Positions 54,343-63,345 are shown, numbered from the stretch's first letter. The stretch is DNA of 64,000 bases from JAAFHZ01 sp964247085 (GCA_964247085.1 CAXTSX010000008.1:31068-95067); one strand, 5' to 3'. Translations and numbers: made by a program. Notes: generated from the letters alone by a model not told the origin.

Positions 54343-55710
54343 TTAAGGTTGGAGATGAGCTGGCAGTCGATCGAATCGCATTAGATCTTCATCGGTTTCA
54401 CGATCGATAATTACTCCCGATTTACCGTCTTTCACTAACACGGCGGCGGGACGGGTAATCCGGTTGTAATTGGAGGCCATGCTGTAGTTGTAGGCTCCCG
54501 TCACGGGCACCACCAAGATGTCACCAGTGTCCACCGGTGGGAGTTGGGCGTTATGAATCAATACATCGCCTGATTCACAATGTTTACCTGCTACAGTAAT
54601 AGTCTCGGTTATTGGTGCCGACATTTTGGTGGCTAACAAACAACGATAGACTGATTCATAGGTGATCGGGCGGGGGTTATCGGACATGCCGCCATCGACG
54701 GCAATGTATTTGCGAATGCCAGGGACTTCTTTGTTGCTACCGACGGTATAAGCAGTGACGCAAGAATTAGCGACTAGCGATCGACCGGGTTCGGAGATAA
54801 CCTTGGGCGGTGTAATCTGGGCTTCCTGGCAAGCTACTAACAAGGCTTGGGCTACGCCCTGTACCCAGGTGGTAATGCTTTGGGGGTCATCTTGTTCGGT
54901 ATATTTCACCCCTAAGCCACCGCCCACATTAATTTGTTCGATCGGTAGTCCGTAGGTCTGCGCTTTCGTAAACCAACCGACCATCACGCCAGCTAAATCT
55001 TGGTGGGGTTGTTGTTCAAAAATCTGGGAACCAATGTGGGCATGAACACCGATACACTTCAAATTGGGATGAGCGCTCAGATATTTAAACAAATCATCAA
55101 TGCTGTGGGGGTCAAAACCAAACTTGCTGTCTAAGTGCCCGGTGCGAATGTATTCGTGGGTGTGGCATTCAATGCCGGGGGTGAGGCGCAGCATTACGGG
55201 CACGGGCTTGTTGCTAGCCAGGGTATTGAGAGTTTCGATCTCCAGCCAGTTATCCACAACGATATTGCAGCCCTGCTCGATCGCTAGCTTTAGTTCTGTT
55301 ATGGACTTGTTGTTGCCATGAAAATAGATATTTTGCGGTTGGGCACCAGCCTGGACGGCGGTAAGTAATTCGCCAGCGGATACCACATCGATGCCTAAGC
55401 CTTCATTGGTGACAATATTGCAGATGGCTAGACAGTTCCAGGCTTTGGATGCGTAAATGACTAATGATTCGCCAGAGTAATATTGTTTCCAAGCTTCTCG
55501 ATACTGCTGGCAAGCTGTTCGCAAAGATGATTCATCGAGAATGTAGAGGGGTGAACCATATTGCTGGACGAGTTCGGTCACTGCGCAGCCGCCAATTTCC
55601 AAGCTATCTTGGCTATTTACTTGGGCGGTGAGGGGCAAAATTTGTTGGTTGGGGGAAGCATCGATCGCTTCAGGTAAATATTGGCGGGCAGAAAGGGGCG
55701 CTGAGGTCAT
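54343..55710 (-). CDS. lysA: Diaminopimelate decarboxylase
   Basis: 455 residues from ATG 55710 (MTSAPLSARQYLP). The PLP lysine is K89 (IYASKAWNC). HIGSQIF (His stacking on PLP), VGGGLGVKY, EPGRSLVA, and GKHCESGDVL (active-site Cys) then GAYNYSMASNYN are all found. Last enzyme of the DAP route to lysine. The gene is 13 bases from DUF3119, suggesting one operon from lysA to plsY. Confidence 0.95.
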   Translation of the reverse strand: MTSAPLSARQYLPEAIDASPNQQILPLTAQVNSQDSLEIGGCAVTELVQQYGSPLYILDESSLRTACQQYREAWKQYYSGESLVIYASKAWNCLAICNIVTNEGLGIDVVSAGELLTAVQAGAQPQNIYFHGNNKSITELKLAIEQGCNIVVDNWLEIETLNTLASNKPVPVMLRLTPGIECHTHEYIRTGHLDSKFGFDPHSIDDLFKYLSAHPNLKCIGVHAHIGSQIFEQQPHQDLAGVMVGWFTKAQTYGLPIEQINVGGGLGVKYTEQDDPQSITTWVQGVAQALLVACQEAQITPPKVISEPGRSLVANSCVTAYTVGSNKEVPGIRKYIAVDGGMSDNPRPITYESVYRCLLATKMSAPITETITVAGKHCESGDVLIHNAQLPPVDTGDILVVPVTGAYNYSMASNYNRITRPAAVLVKDGKSGVIIDRETDEDLMRFDRLPAHLQP

Positions 55711-55772
55711 TTTGTTGATCGGGGAGTAGCAAATTTTCAAAAAATATCTTTGTTTATGCTAACTCCGATCGA

Positions 55773-56321
55773 TCACCGCAGGTCAAAAGAATTAATAAAG
55801 GACGATGTTGCTTTGGGGGGATTTCCCATACTGGTGACCATGTAGAGGCGTGTACCAACGATATAGGTTCGACCCCAGCCAGTTTGACCTAAGCGGGAAA
55901 ACTTGAACTCTAGGCCAGGATTATCCCCCAGCTGAACGTATTTAGTTTCGACTAGTTTGGCTTCCAATCCTTGGGCGTAAGCCGGGGGTATATCTTTTAG
56001 CACCTTGATTAATTCGACTCTGGCTAGATTCGGCGGGATTAAGATATCGGAGTAGGCAACTTGGTAGAATGATCGTTCCCCAAACACATTGAAAATATAA
56101 GTAATTGTGCCATCGGCCTCGTTCTTTTTGTTGATGGTGCTTGGTTCACCGGGAAAATTAATCGAAAACCGACCGTCGTCGGAATAAAAGGGGTCACTGT
56201 TGATTTTGCTGGTTTTTACTGCTGCCGCCCCGGCGGGGTGTTGCTGGAGGACGGTTGTAAAGCTGACGGGGATCAGGAAACTGGCGATCGCAATCCCAAT
56301 TGGCCATATGCGCTGATTCAT
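55773..56321 (-). CDS. Exported PsbP-like-fold protein, copy 1
   Basis: 182 residues. Signal peptide (1-33 or so), then FYSDDGRFSINFPGEPSTI, GERSFYQVAYSDI, GLEFKFSRLGQTGWGRTYIVGTRLYMV (in part) and a closing FINSFDLR. The GRFSI-x-FPG pattern is shared by many exported proteins in cyanobacteria and planctomycetes that resemble the PsbP/Mog1 fold. It is about 40% identical by eye to the next gene upstream. Confidence 0.75.
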   Translation of the reverse strand: MNQRIWPIGIAIASFLIPVSFTTVLQQHPAGAAAVKTSKINSDPFYSDDGRFSINFPGEPSTINKKNEADGTITYIFNVFGERSFYQVAYSDILIPPNLARVELIKVLKDIPPAYAQGLEAKLVETKYVQLGDNPGLEFKFSRLGQTGWGRTYIVGTRLYMVTSMGNPPKATSSFINSFDLR

Positions 56322-56424
56322 TCGATCGGGTGAGATATGTCTGAAATATTACCGAGCCGCAGCCGGGGCGCTCCCTGGCTGTAGTGATAATATTACAGGC
56401 AATGCTACAGTTCTGTGCGATCGA

Positions 56425-56964
56425 TTACCGCAAACGAAAAGAATTGAGAAAAGAGGACATTTCTGATGGGGTATCGATCGCTGTCGCTACATAAACACGA
56501 TCTTTTACGATATATAGCCGACCTTTGCCGCTTTGACCGGAGATCGTAAAGTTGAATTCCTTGCCCAGATTATTCCCAATCTGAATGTTTTTAGCATTGA
56601 TCAGCTTTGCTTGTAATGGTTCGAGATAGATGCTCGGTAGCTCATCGAGTAATTTCCTCACTTCTTTGCGGGAAGCATTTTGCAAAGAATCAACATCGTA
56701 GTAGCCAACTTGGTAAAATCCTTGCTCATTGGCCACGATAAAAGAGTAGATGGTCAGTCCCTCTTTCATCTTCTCGTTGCTGATTTCTGGCTTACTGGGG
56801 AAGTCGATCGAAAACCGACCCGCCGCTGAGGAAAACGGGGCACGTTTACTTGTGATTATTTCAGCAGCAACTGCTGATTCCCTGTGGGGCAAGATGGCTA
56901 AGCCGATCGAAGGAATCAGAAAACTGGCGATCGCTATCCAAGCTGTTAATTTGCGCTGGTTCAT
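56425..56964 (-). CDS. Exported PsbP-like-fold protein, copy 2
   Basis: 179 residues. Begins MNQRKLTAWIAIASFLIPSI, a signal peptide nearly the same as copy 1 (MNQRIWPIGIAIASFLIP). Shares AGRFSIDFPSKP, GFYQVGYYDVD, EFNFTISGQSGKGRLYIVKDRVYVAT and FLNSFRLR. It lies 103 bases upstream of copy 1 in the same orientation, so a tandem duplication. Role not known. Confidence 0.75.
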   Translation of the reverse strand: MNQRKLTAWIAIASFLIPSIGLAILPHRESAVAAEIITSKRAPFSSAAGRFSIDFPSKPEISNEKMKEGLTIYSFIVANEQGFYQVGYYDVDSLQNASRKEVRKLLDELPSIYLEPLQAKLINAKNIQIGNNLGKEFNFTISGQSGKGRLYIVKDRVYVATAIDTPSEMSSFLNSFRLR

Positions 56965-57113
56965 TGGAATTTTTATAATTGGCTAACTGTAATTTATTGG
57001 TCTAACTCATCAATTTTATGCAACGGAGAGCTAAAGCTACCTGACCGTAATTTTCTCGTTACACTTAAAAAATATTTTAAGATTATTCTTCCATTTAGAA
57101 AAAATAAATTACT

Positions 57114-58292
57114 ATGCGTTTGATTTTGATGACCGGTAAAGGTGGTGTTGGTAAAACCTCAGTGGCAGCTGCTACCGGCCTAAAATGTGCTGAGATGGGC
57201 TATAAAACCCTCGTTCTCAGTACCGACCCCGCTCACTCCCTGGCCGATAGCTTCGATACTGAAATGGGTCACGAGCCGATCGAAGTGCGTCCCAACTTAT
57301 GGGGCGCAGAACTGGATGCCCTAATGGAGCTAGAAGGCAACTGGGGAGCAGTCAAACGCTATATCACTCAAGTATTGCAAGCCCGTGGTTTGGACGGAGT
57401 TCAAGCCGAAGAGTTGGCCATCTTACCGGGGATGGATGAAATCTTTGGGTTGGTGCGGATGAAGCGCCATTACGATGAAGGCTTTTATGATGTTTTAATT
57501 ATTGACTCGGCACCGACTGGGACAGCACTGCGTCTGTTGAGTCTGCCCGAAGTCGGCGGTTGGTATATGCGCCGCTTCTATAAACCTTTTCAGGCTGTAT
57601 CCGTCGCTTTACGACCTTTAGTAGAACCATTATTCCGTCCGATCGTTGGTTTTTCGTTGCCCGATAAGGAAGTAATGGATGCGCCTTATGAATTTTATGA
57701 GCAAATCGAAGCGCTGCAAGTAATTTTGATGGATAATTCCAAGACTTCGGTGCGTCTAGTGGCCAATCCGGAGAAAATGGTAATCAAAGAATCGTTGCGC
57801 GCCCATGCTTATTTGAGTTTGTACAACGTTTCTACTGACTTGGTGATTGCCAACCGGATTATTCCAGACGAAGTTACCGATCCTTTCTTCCAGAAGTGGA
57901 AGGAAAGCCAAGAGAAGTATCGCCAAGAATTGCATGATAACTTCAGCCCGTTGCCAGTGAAGGAAGTGCCGCTATTTTCTGAGGAAATGTGTGGAATGGA
58001 TGCTCTGCAACGGTTGAAAGATACTCTGTACGCGGCGGACGAAGATCCTTCCCAGGTTTATTACAAGGAGGTAACTATGCGGGTGGTTTCTCAGGGAAAC
58101 AATCAGTACAATCTGGAGCTTTATTTGCCGGGGGTAGCGAAGGATAAGGTGCAGCTGAACAAAAGTGGTGATGAGCTAAATATTCGGATTGGGAATCACC
58201 GCCGAAATTTGGTGCTGCCGCAAGCGCTGGCGGCTCTGCAACCGGCTGGAGCCAAGATGGAAGATGATTACTTGAAGATTAAATTTGGTTAG
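57114..58292 (+). CDS. ArsA/GET3-family ATPase with C-terminal HSP20-like domain
   Basis: 392 residues. Deviant P-loop GKGGVGKTS (8-16), STDPAHSLADSF switch, DSAPTGTALRLLSLPE, a single ATPase unit to ~310. From about 318 a small alpha-crystallin/HSP20-like domain follows (YNLELYLPGVAKDKVQL, GDELNIRIGNHRRNLVLP). GET3-like cysteine pair is not evident, though the MCGMDAL near 300 is conserved. In cyanobacteria it may insert tail-anchored proteins or bind metals; arsenic efflux is not supported. Confidence 0.88.
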   Translation: MRLILMTGKGGVGKTSVAAATGLKCAEMGYKTLVLSTDPAHSLADSFDTEMGHEPIEVRPNLWGAELDALMELEGNWGAVKRYITQVLQARGLDGVQAEELAILPGMDEIFGLVRMKRHYDEGFYDVLIIDSAPTGTALRLLSLPEVGGWYMRRFYKPFQAVSVALRPLVEPLFRPIVGFSLPDKEVMDAPYEFYEQIEALQVILMDNSKTSVRLVANPEKMVIKESLRAHAYLSLYNVSTDLVIANRIIPDEVTDPFFQKWKESQEKYRQELHDNFSPLPVKEVPLFSEEMCGMDALQRLKDTLYAADEDPSQVYYKEVTMRVVSQGNNQYNLELYLPGVAKDKVQLNKSGDELNIRIGNHRRNLVLPQALAALQPAGAKMEDDYLKIKFG

Positions 58293-58300
58293 TCCAGGGC

Positions 58301-58552
58301 ATGAAACGCGACACCCTTTTCTAACGAATTTTTCAAGAATATCCTGGCTTGTTATTTGAGTTGACTGGCAATCCGCCAGTCAATGCTGTTGGTTATAGAT
58401 TTGATTCTGTAGCTGTAAAAGAACCTACTTTTACGATCGATGGAGTATTTTTACCACTCGATCGATTTGAAGCATTGGGCTATGCTTTACTCGATTTTAA
58501 TCAGGTTAAGGATTTGGCGGATTGGCTGAAAGCGCCAGTAGTTGAAGAATAA
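58301..58552 (+). pseudogene. DUF2887 (Rpn-family nuclease) remnant
   Basis: Reading from ATG 58301 gives MKRDTLF-stop-RIFQEYPGLLFELTGN, then AVGYRFDSVAVKEPTFTIDG VFLP (one span), the N-terminus of a DUF2887 protein. The stop TAA (58322-58324) replaces a Tyr codon. After VFLP the expected PD-(D/E)xK core is missing, and a C-terminal fragment (ALLDFNQVKDLADWL) is joined. So both a nonsense mutation and an internal deletion. Confidence 0.75.
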
Positions 58553-58608
58553 GAACGCGAGAGGTTTGAGATAGGATAGCAAAAGATTATCTGAACTCAG
58601 AAAGCATT

Positions 58609-59177
58609 ATGGCCAAAGTAAACTTGCTAGATACTAGAACAGCCAGTTTTGGTGATCTGTTAGGAAATGGCAAGATTTATATTGTGCCAAAATTCCAGCG
58701 GGATTATTCTTGGGATCAGGATAACTGGAGTGACCTGTGGGAAGATATTTTGGCTTTGCATCACGGGGAGCAGCCCAGTCACTAGATGGGGGCAGTGGTT
58801 TTACAAAATGCTCCAGATAGCGATCGAGAGTTTCAGGTTATTGATGGTCGCAGGGCTTAGTAACAATTAATAAAATTGTGATTTGGTTGATCGAACACAT
58901 TTTACCGGAGCTGTTTGCGGAAAATTGGTCGGCGGAGTTTATCGAGGAGCAGGGGGAAAGGTCTTTGTATCGTTTGGGGAATTTGACGTTGTTGGAGCGT
59001 GAGCTAAATCGGAGTTTGGGCCAGAAGGGGTTTGCGATTAAGCAGGCGGCGTATCAGAAAAGTATTTATGTTTTGACTCGGGCTATTGATGGGGTGGAGT
59101 GGAGTCCGGTGGCTATTGCTGAACGGCAGGCGCAGTTGGCCGATCGGGCTGTGAAAATTTGGCGATTAGATTACTAG
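58609..59177 (+). pseudogene. GmrSD-type (DUF262-DUF1524) restriction enzyme remnant
   Basis: From ATG 58609, MAKVNLLDTRTASFGDLLGN and VPKFQRDYSWDQDNW are the DUF262 N-terminus. TAG 58783-58785 interrupts it before MGAVVLQN...FQVIDG. Then a frameshift near 58849 leads into the frame carrying GLVTINKIV, joined to IEHILPE, YRLGNLTLLERELNRSLG and AYQKSIYVLTRAI, the DUF1524 HNH-like C-terminus. The central ~300+ residues are deleted. GmrSD enzymes cleave modified DNA. Confidence 0.78.
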
Positions 59178-59199
59178 TTAGTCTGTAAAATTTTATCTT

Positions 59200-59466
59200 A
59201 TGAACGAAAACTCTATGAATATTACCTCAAGAACGAATTGGGAGAAGGTTGATTCTCTCACTGAAGAAGAAATTGATACATCTGATATTCCTCCACTGAC
59301 GGAGGAGTTTTTGAGCAAGTCGCGGTGGTGGAAACCGTTAGCGCCGTTGAATGTTCTTGTTCAAGTGGAGCCTGATACACTGGCTTGGTTCCAGACTCAG
59401 GGTGAAGATTATGAAAAGAAAATGGCCGAGGCTCTAAAAATTTATGCTGAAGCTCACAAAGTATAG
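59200..59466 (+). CDS. BrnA/DUF4415-like antitoxin, orphan
   Basis: 88 residues. TNWEKVDSLTEEEIDTSDIPPLTEEF then VLVQVEPDTLAWFQTQGEDYEKKMAEAL are the BrnA pattern with a ribbon-helix-helix C-terminus that binds DNA and represses. ATG 59215 is an alternative start. A BrnT ribonuclease toxin gene would normally lie just upstream; I see none between here and the pseudogene. An isolated antitoxin, or one that acts in trans. Confidence 0.75.
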   Translation: MNENSMNITSRTNWEKVDSLTEEEIDTSDIPPLTEEFLSKSRWWKPLAPLNVLVQVEPDTLAWFQTQGEDYEKKMAEALKIYAEAHKV

Positions 59467-59576
59467 TGAAACTCAGTGCCAGTAACGGCTGTGTAAAAAT
59501 TCTAGTGCAAAAATAACTACTAGCTTAATTGTCGATTGATGTCTGCATTCAATAGTTGGAAAATAATCACTTCTAA

Positions 59577-60677
59577 TTAGCAAAGTTTTGAAAGTCTGAA
59601 AAAAGAAAAAAAGATTCCAAGTAAACTTGGTGTCCAAATACTCAAAATTGGTATGGTTTCATTACCAATTAATGATGAATTAATGAACTGAATAATAAAG
59701 TAAATAAAAATCACTATCAATCCTAGTCCGAATTCATTTACTCTTGATTTTGGTTTTAAACTAATTCCAATAGATGCTCCGACCAAGGAAAATACAACGC
59801 ATGATAATGGAGTGATAAATCTTTCTTGAATATCTTGTTCAAGCTGAATAACTTCTTTTTTATGACCAGTTTCCTCGAAAATAGCTATTCTTTTTCTTAG
59901 TTGAGAAATATCTAGTTCATTATTGTCTCTGGTTTGAGTGAGAAGCTGATTCAATGTGTTTTTAGTCTTTAAATAAGATACTTTAAATTTATTTTTAACT
60001 ATATAATTAATATCTAATGTCTCTTCATTTCCTTCGTGTAATTCCCACATACTTAATTTTGGTTGCCAGCTAGCAAATTGAGCAGTGATGACTTTTTTAA
60101 GATTGCCATTTTCAAAGAAAAGTAATATTAAATATTCCATTGCTCTACTACTGGCTATTTTTGCATGTAGCAATAAATTTATTTCTCTCTTATACTTAAA
60201 ATTATCAAACTGACTATATACTAAATCATGTACTTTAATATCATCACGATTAATACTCATTGCTTTTTCTAATGTGGTAGCAGTTTTGTAATTGAATTCA
60301 GTAACGACTGATTCCTGGAAATGGAAAGTAATATTAGCAATTAGTATACTAAATAACAAGGATGGCACTAGAATTTTATTGATGTTGATTCCAAAACTGC
60401 ATAATGCAATTAATTCATTAGATCTAGAAAGCTTTCTATAAGTAAAGATATTTGCCATAAGTAGAGCATATGGCATTGTTATTAACAGGAATTTAGGAGC
60501 CGCTAAAAAATGAATATATATTGATGCAATTATAGATATATCATTAGAAGCAATAAATCTCATCTGCTCAAAGCTAATTCCAACTAATTCACTAAAAATT
60601 AGGAATATAATAATAAAAAAAATTGAAGCTAATATTATTCTTACTGCAATAAACTTAAATAACATTTCTCTACTCAT
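59577..60677 (-). CDS. LptF/LptG-like (YjgP/YjgQ) permease
   Basis: 366 residues. Three N-terminal membrane spans (with MPYALLMANIFTYRKLSRSNELIALCSFGI), a long soluble central domain (about 125-275), and three C-terminal spans (CVVFSLVGASIGISLKPKSRVNEFGLGL). This is the LptF/G layout that pulls LPS from the inner membrane with LptB. The gene is very A/T-rich and its residues (K, I, N-rich) diverge from the usual cyanobacterial LptF form as I recall, hinting at transfer or a second copy. Confidence 0.82.
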   Translation of the reverse strand: MSREMLFKFIAVRIILASIFFIIIFLIFSELVGISFEQMRFIASNDISIIASIYIHFLAAPKFLLITMPYALLMANIFTYRKLSRSNELIALCSFGININKILVPSLLFSILIANITFHFQESVVTEFNYKTATTLEKAMSINRDDIKVHDLVYSQFDNFKYKREINLLLHAKIASSRAMEYLILLFFENGNLKKVITAQFASWQPKLSMWELHEGNEETLDINYIVKNKFKVSYLKTKNTLNQLLTQTRDNNELDISQLRKRIAIFEETGHKKEVIQLEQDIQERFITPLSCVVFSLVGASIGISLKPKSRVNEFGLGLIVIFIYFIIQFINSSLIGNETIPILSIWTPSLLGIFFSFFRLSKLC

Positions 60678-60729
60678 AGTATCCAGGTATCGTATTCCGC
60701 ATCTTTTCTTAGAATGGATACTAGTGCTT

Positions 60730-60837
60730 AGAAAATACCTGGAAAAAGTGACATCTTAGTTAGAAGATGTGAGTTCCTATTTCTCAAAGGCGAAACTATC
60801 ATTTCAGCCCTTTGATTTGAATTCCCAGGCATTTTCT
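60730..60837. repeat. ~108-nt structured inverted-repeat element (three-way junction)
   Basis: Outer arms AGAAAATACCTGGAAA (60730-60745 region) and TTCCCAGGCATTTTCT (60822-60837) pair at 14 of 16 positions. On the minus strand the two exceptions become G-U. Inside are two hairpins: ACATCTT/AAGATGT (60751-60770) and CAAAGG/CCTTTG (60785-60814). It may be a MITE-like element or a folded leader RNA of the LptF/G-like gene 52 bases further on. Confidence 0.5.
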
Positions 60838-60850
60838 GTTTAGATTGAGA

Positions 60851-61042
60851 CTATTTTCCGCCAGGTCTCACACTTGAAGATCTATCTCCACAACGACTAC
60901 CATCAGCAGCAGTATCACTTGGACTTTGACACCTACCAGATGCAAGACCCTCACAAGACACAGCAAAAAATGCAACGCTAATCATGAGGCCGGAAAAGAT
61001 AATGCGGTGTTTAGTACTATCAAGAAGAAACATAAGATTCAA
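60851..61042 (-). CDS. Small exported protein with C-terminal GRC-RCG motif
   Basis: 63 residues. Hydrophobic signal region (FSGLMISVAFFAVS) then a short mature part: SGRCQSPSDTAADGSRCGDR and SSSVRPGGK. The R-C-x(n)-D-S-x-x-RCG-x-R-(A/S)-(A/S)-x-V-R-PGG tail is one I recall in many small cyanobacterial proteins. Function unknown; the tail may be a secreted or surface peptide. Inner starts possible. Confidence 0.55.
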   Translation of the reverse strand: MNLMFLLDSTKHRIIFSGLMISVAFFAVSCEGLASGRCQSPSDTAADGSRCGDRSSSVRPGGK

Positions 61043-61187
61043 GAATATTTTTTGTGTATTGCTTTATATTCACTAGAATACCCATTAATAGAACGAAAAT
61101 TCTAGTACAAGTGTATAAAATATTATGCTAAGCCTGAAACCCATTATCTTTCTGGAATTCTTTGCCCAGTGTCTGTGAAAACAGTCT

Positions 61188-61463
61188 TCATTCTTCAACC
61201 TTTGGAGCACCATACAAGCAGTAATCATGATTAATCGAGCCGTCATGAGGCAGCTTGTCCCATTCCGCCGCAGGAACCTCAGATTGAATCTCTTTGATTC
61301 GCTCCAACAAGTCTAGAATTCCACTGTTACTAGCCGTATCTATTTGCTTCGATTCTTGAGCCTGTTGGCTCTGCTTCAGCCGTAAACAAAAATCCAAAAC
61401 TTCCTCAACCATTGCATCAGGCACCTGTTCGAGTTCTTTATTAAGTTGTTCTCTGATGGTCAT
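61188..61463 (-). CDS. DUF2281-like antitoxin-type protein
   Basis: 91 residues from ATG 61463 (MTIREQLNKELEQVPDAMVEEVLDFCLRL). The helical N-terminus resembles DUF2281 / antitoxin-like proteins abundant in cyanobacteria, and the rest (LERIKEIQSEVPAAEWDKLPHDGSINHDYCLYG) resembles other small TA-linked proteins. No toxin is adjacent. ATG 61487 adds eight residues. Confidence 0.6.
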   Translation of the reverse strand: MTIREQLNKELEQVPDAMVEEVLDFCLRLKQSQQAQESKQIDTASNSGILDLLERIKEIQSEVPAAEWDKLPHDGSINHDYCLYGAPKVEE

Positions 61464-61580
61464 ATACTTTTCCGATCGATAGGACATTTTTACCGAACAA
61501 GTCTATTATATCGGCTGACTAAGAATCCCTTCAAATCCGTCATTAAAGCTAAAATGATACTGACCGCATCATAGTTAATC

Positions 61581-62174
61581 GTGAATTCCCCAGACTCCAC
61601 CCAGATCTTAACCCAAGCAATTGCCGCAATCTTAGAGGGTAAAAGCGATCGAACACCAGCAACCGATCTCGTGAGCGCTCTATTGGGGGTTGAGAAACTA
61701 GCCAAGCAAACCAAACTAGATATCCCCATTACCGATCTCGTGGGCGAATGGCAACTGGCTTTTGCCACCGGAGCCAAAAAATCTAAAAATAGAGCAGGAA
61801 TCCGCCTCGGTAAAGGCTATTACTTCCCCCAATTCATCCCAGCCAGTATTAGTTTTACACCAGATGCTACCAACCCTAATATTGGAGAAATTGCCAATCA
61901 AGTAGCCGTCGGTTTGGTACGCCTCAAGCTCACCGGACCCTACCGATATTTGGGAAAAAAAAATCTCCTCGCCTTCGATTTTATTAATTTTGAAGTCCGC
62001 ATCCTCGATCGAATCGTCTATCAAGGCAAAATGCCCAGCAAGAAACCGAGCAATCGAGACTTCGCGAGTAAGTCGATCGGCGAGCTGCCATTTTTTAGCT
62101 TTATCTTCGCCAGTGATCATGGCATTTCTGCCCGGGGTCGGGGCGGTGGCTTAGCCCTATGGGTGAGAAATTGA
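61581..62174 (+). CDS. PAP/fibrillin-like (plastoglobulin-like) protein
   Basis: 197 residues from GTG 61581 (VNSPDSTQILTQAI). VGEWQLAFATGAKK and GRGGGLALWVRN at the end resemble the lipocalin-like fibrillin family that carries lipids at thylakoids and plastoglobules. No ATG is near the natural N-terminus; the GTG lacks a strong Shine-Dalgarno. In cyanobacteria these proteins are linked to photoprotection. Confidence 0.7.
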   Translation: MNSPDSTQILTQAIAAILEGKSDRTPATDLVSALLGVEKLAKQTKLDIPITDLVGEWQLAFATGAKKSKNRAGIRLGKGYYFPQFIPASISFTPDATNPNIGEIANQVAVGLVRLKLTGPYRYLGKKNLLAFDFINFEVRILDRIVYQGKMPSKKPSNRDFASKSIGELPFFSFIFASDHGISARGRGGGLALWVRN

Positions 62175-62202
62175 GCAGGACTATGAAAGTGTGAGGCGAT
62201 CG

Positions 62203-63345
62203 CTACCGATGAGTATAGATAAACTCTGTCGGTGCCAGCTCCGAATCATCACCATCTTCCTCTAGCTCAAAATCGTCATCTTCACTTTCATTCTTATGAC
62301 CAAACCGTTTCCGCATTTGATATTGAGGTACTTCCCAAGCTTCCGTAGTGTTCTCTAAATCAGCCAGCTGCTGCCACACCAAATTCAGCAACTCATCCAA
62401 ATTGTGACGAGTAGCCGCCGAAATCAGCAATACATCTTGACCCGCTGCTGTCACTAATTCTGCTTGTAACAGCGCCTGCTCTTCGTCATCCAAGGCATCA
62501 ATTTTATTGATCGCCAAAATCTGCGGTTTGTTATCCAAAGATTGGTCATAAGCCAACAATTCTCGGCGGATCGTACGGTAGGCTTCGATCGGATCTTCCC
62601 CTGTTCCATCCACCAAATGCACCAACAACTTAGTGCGCTCAATATGTCGCAAAAACTCATGGCCTAAACCCGCGCCCCCAGCAGCGCCCTCAATCAAACC
62701 TGGAATATCGGCAAACAAAGTCCCGTCACCAGTGGGTTTTCTCACCACCCCTAAATTCGGCACCAGCGTTGTAAATGGATAGTCTGCTACCTTGGGACGC
62801 GCTGCTGACAAGGCCGAAATTAGCGTCGATTTACCGGCATTGGGCATTCCAATAATCCCCACTTCTGCCAACAGTTTTAGTTCTAGGCGGATCGATCGAA
62901 CTTCCCCTGGCATTCCTGGCAAGGCTTTTTCTGGTGCCCGGTTGCTGTTGGTTAAAAAACACTGGTTGCCTAAACCGCCCTTTCCGCCTGCCGCCACGCA
63001 AAACTGTTGCCCCGGTGTCGTCAAATCTGCCAACACCTCAGTGGTATCCAAGTCATAAATAATTGTGCCGCAGGGTACTTCCACAATTAAGTCCTCCCCT
63101 GACGGCCCAGTGCAATTTTTAGAACCACCCTTTTGACCATCAGGAGCCTTAAAGCGGCGGCGATAGCTAAAGTCCAGCAACGTTTGCAGATTTTCCACAG
63201 CCATGAAGTGTACCGAACCACCCCGTCCCCCATTACCACCGGATGGACCACCCGCTGGTACAAACTTCTCCCGGCGGAAAGCAACCACTCCATCGCCACC
63301 ATTTCCAGCGGCTACTTCTACTTCGGCCTGATCAATAAACTGCAT
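62203..63345 (-). CDS. obg: GTPase Obg/CgtA
   Basis: 380 residues. Gly-rich Obg fold (FIDQAEVEVAAGNGGDGVVAF, GGPSGGNGGRGGSVHF), then the G domain: GMPNAGKSTLISALS (G1), FTTLVPNLGVV (G2), DIPGLIEGA (G3), NKID (G4) and ISA (G5). The acidic C-terminal tail (NESEDDDFELEEDGDDSEL) is a usual feature. Acts in late 50S assembly and stress signalling with ppGpp. Confidence 0.97.
   Translation of the reverse strand: MQFIDQAEVEVAAGNGGDGVVAFRREKFVPAGGPSGGNGGRGGSVHFMAVENLQTLLDFSYRRRFKAPDGQKGGSKNCTGPSGEDLIVEVPCGTIIYDLDTTEVLADLTTPGQQFCVAAGGKGGLGNQCFLTNSNRAPEKALPGMPGEVRSIRLELKLLAEVGIIGMPNAGKSTLISALSAARPKVADYPFTTLVPNLGVVRKPTGDGTLFADIPGLIEGAAGGAGLGHEFLRHIERTKLLVHLVDGTGEDPIEAYRTIRRELLAYDQSLDNKPQILAINKIDALDDEEQALLQAELVTAAGQDVLLISAATRHNLDELLNLVWQQLADLENTTEAWEVPQYQMRKRFGHKNESEDDDFELEEDGDDSELAPTEFIYTHR

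Noticed and set aside
57114..58292. Arsenite efflux ATPase role for the ArsA-like protein
   Set aside because: Only one ATPase half is present, there is no arsB or arsR nearby, and the HSP20-like tail points to another role.
60950..61190. Search for a BrnT or other toxin gene near the small antitoxin-like proteins
   Set aside because: No open frame of suitable size with toxin motifs was found in the surrounding gaps on either strand.
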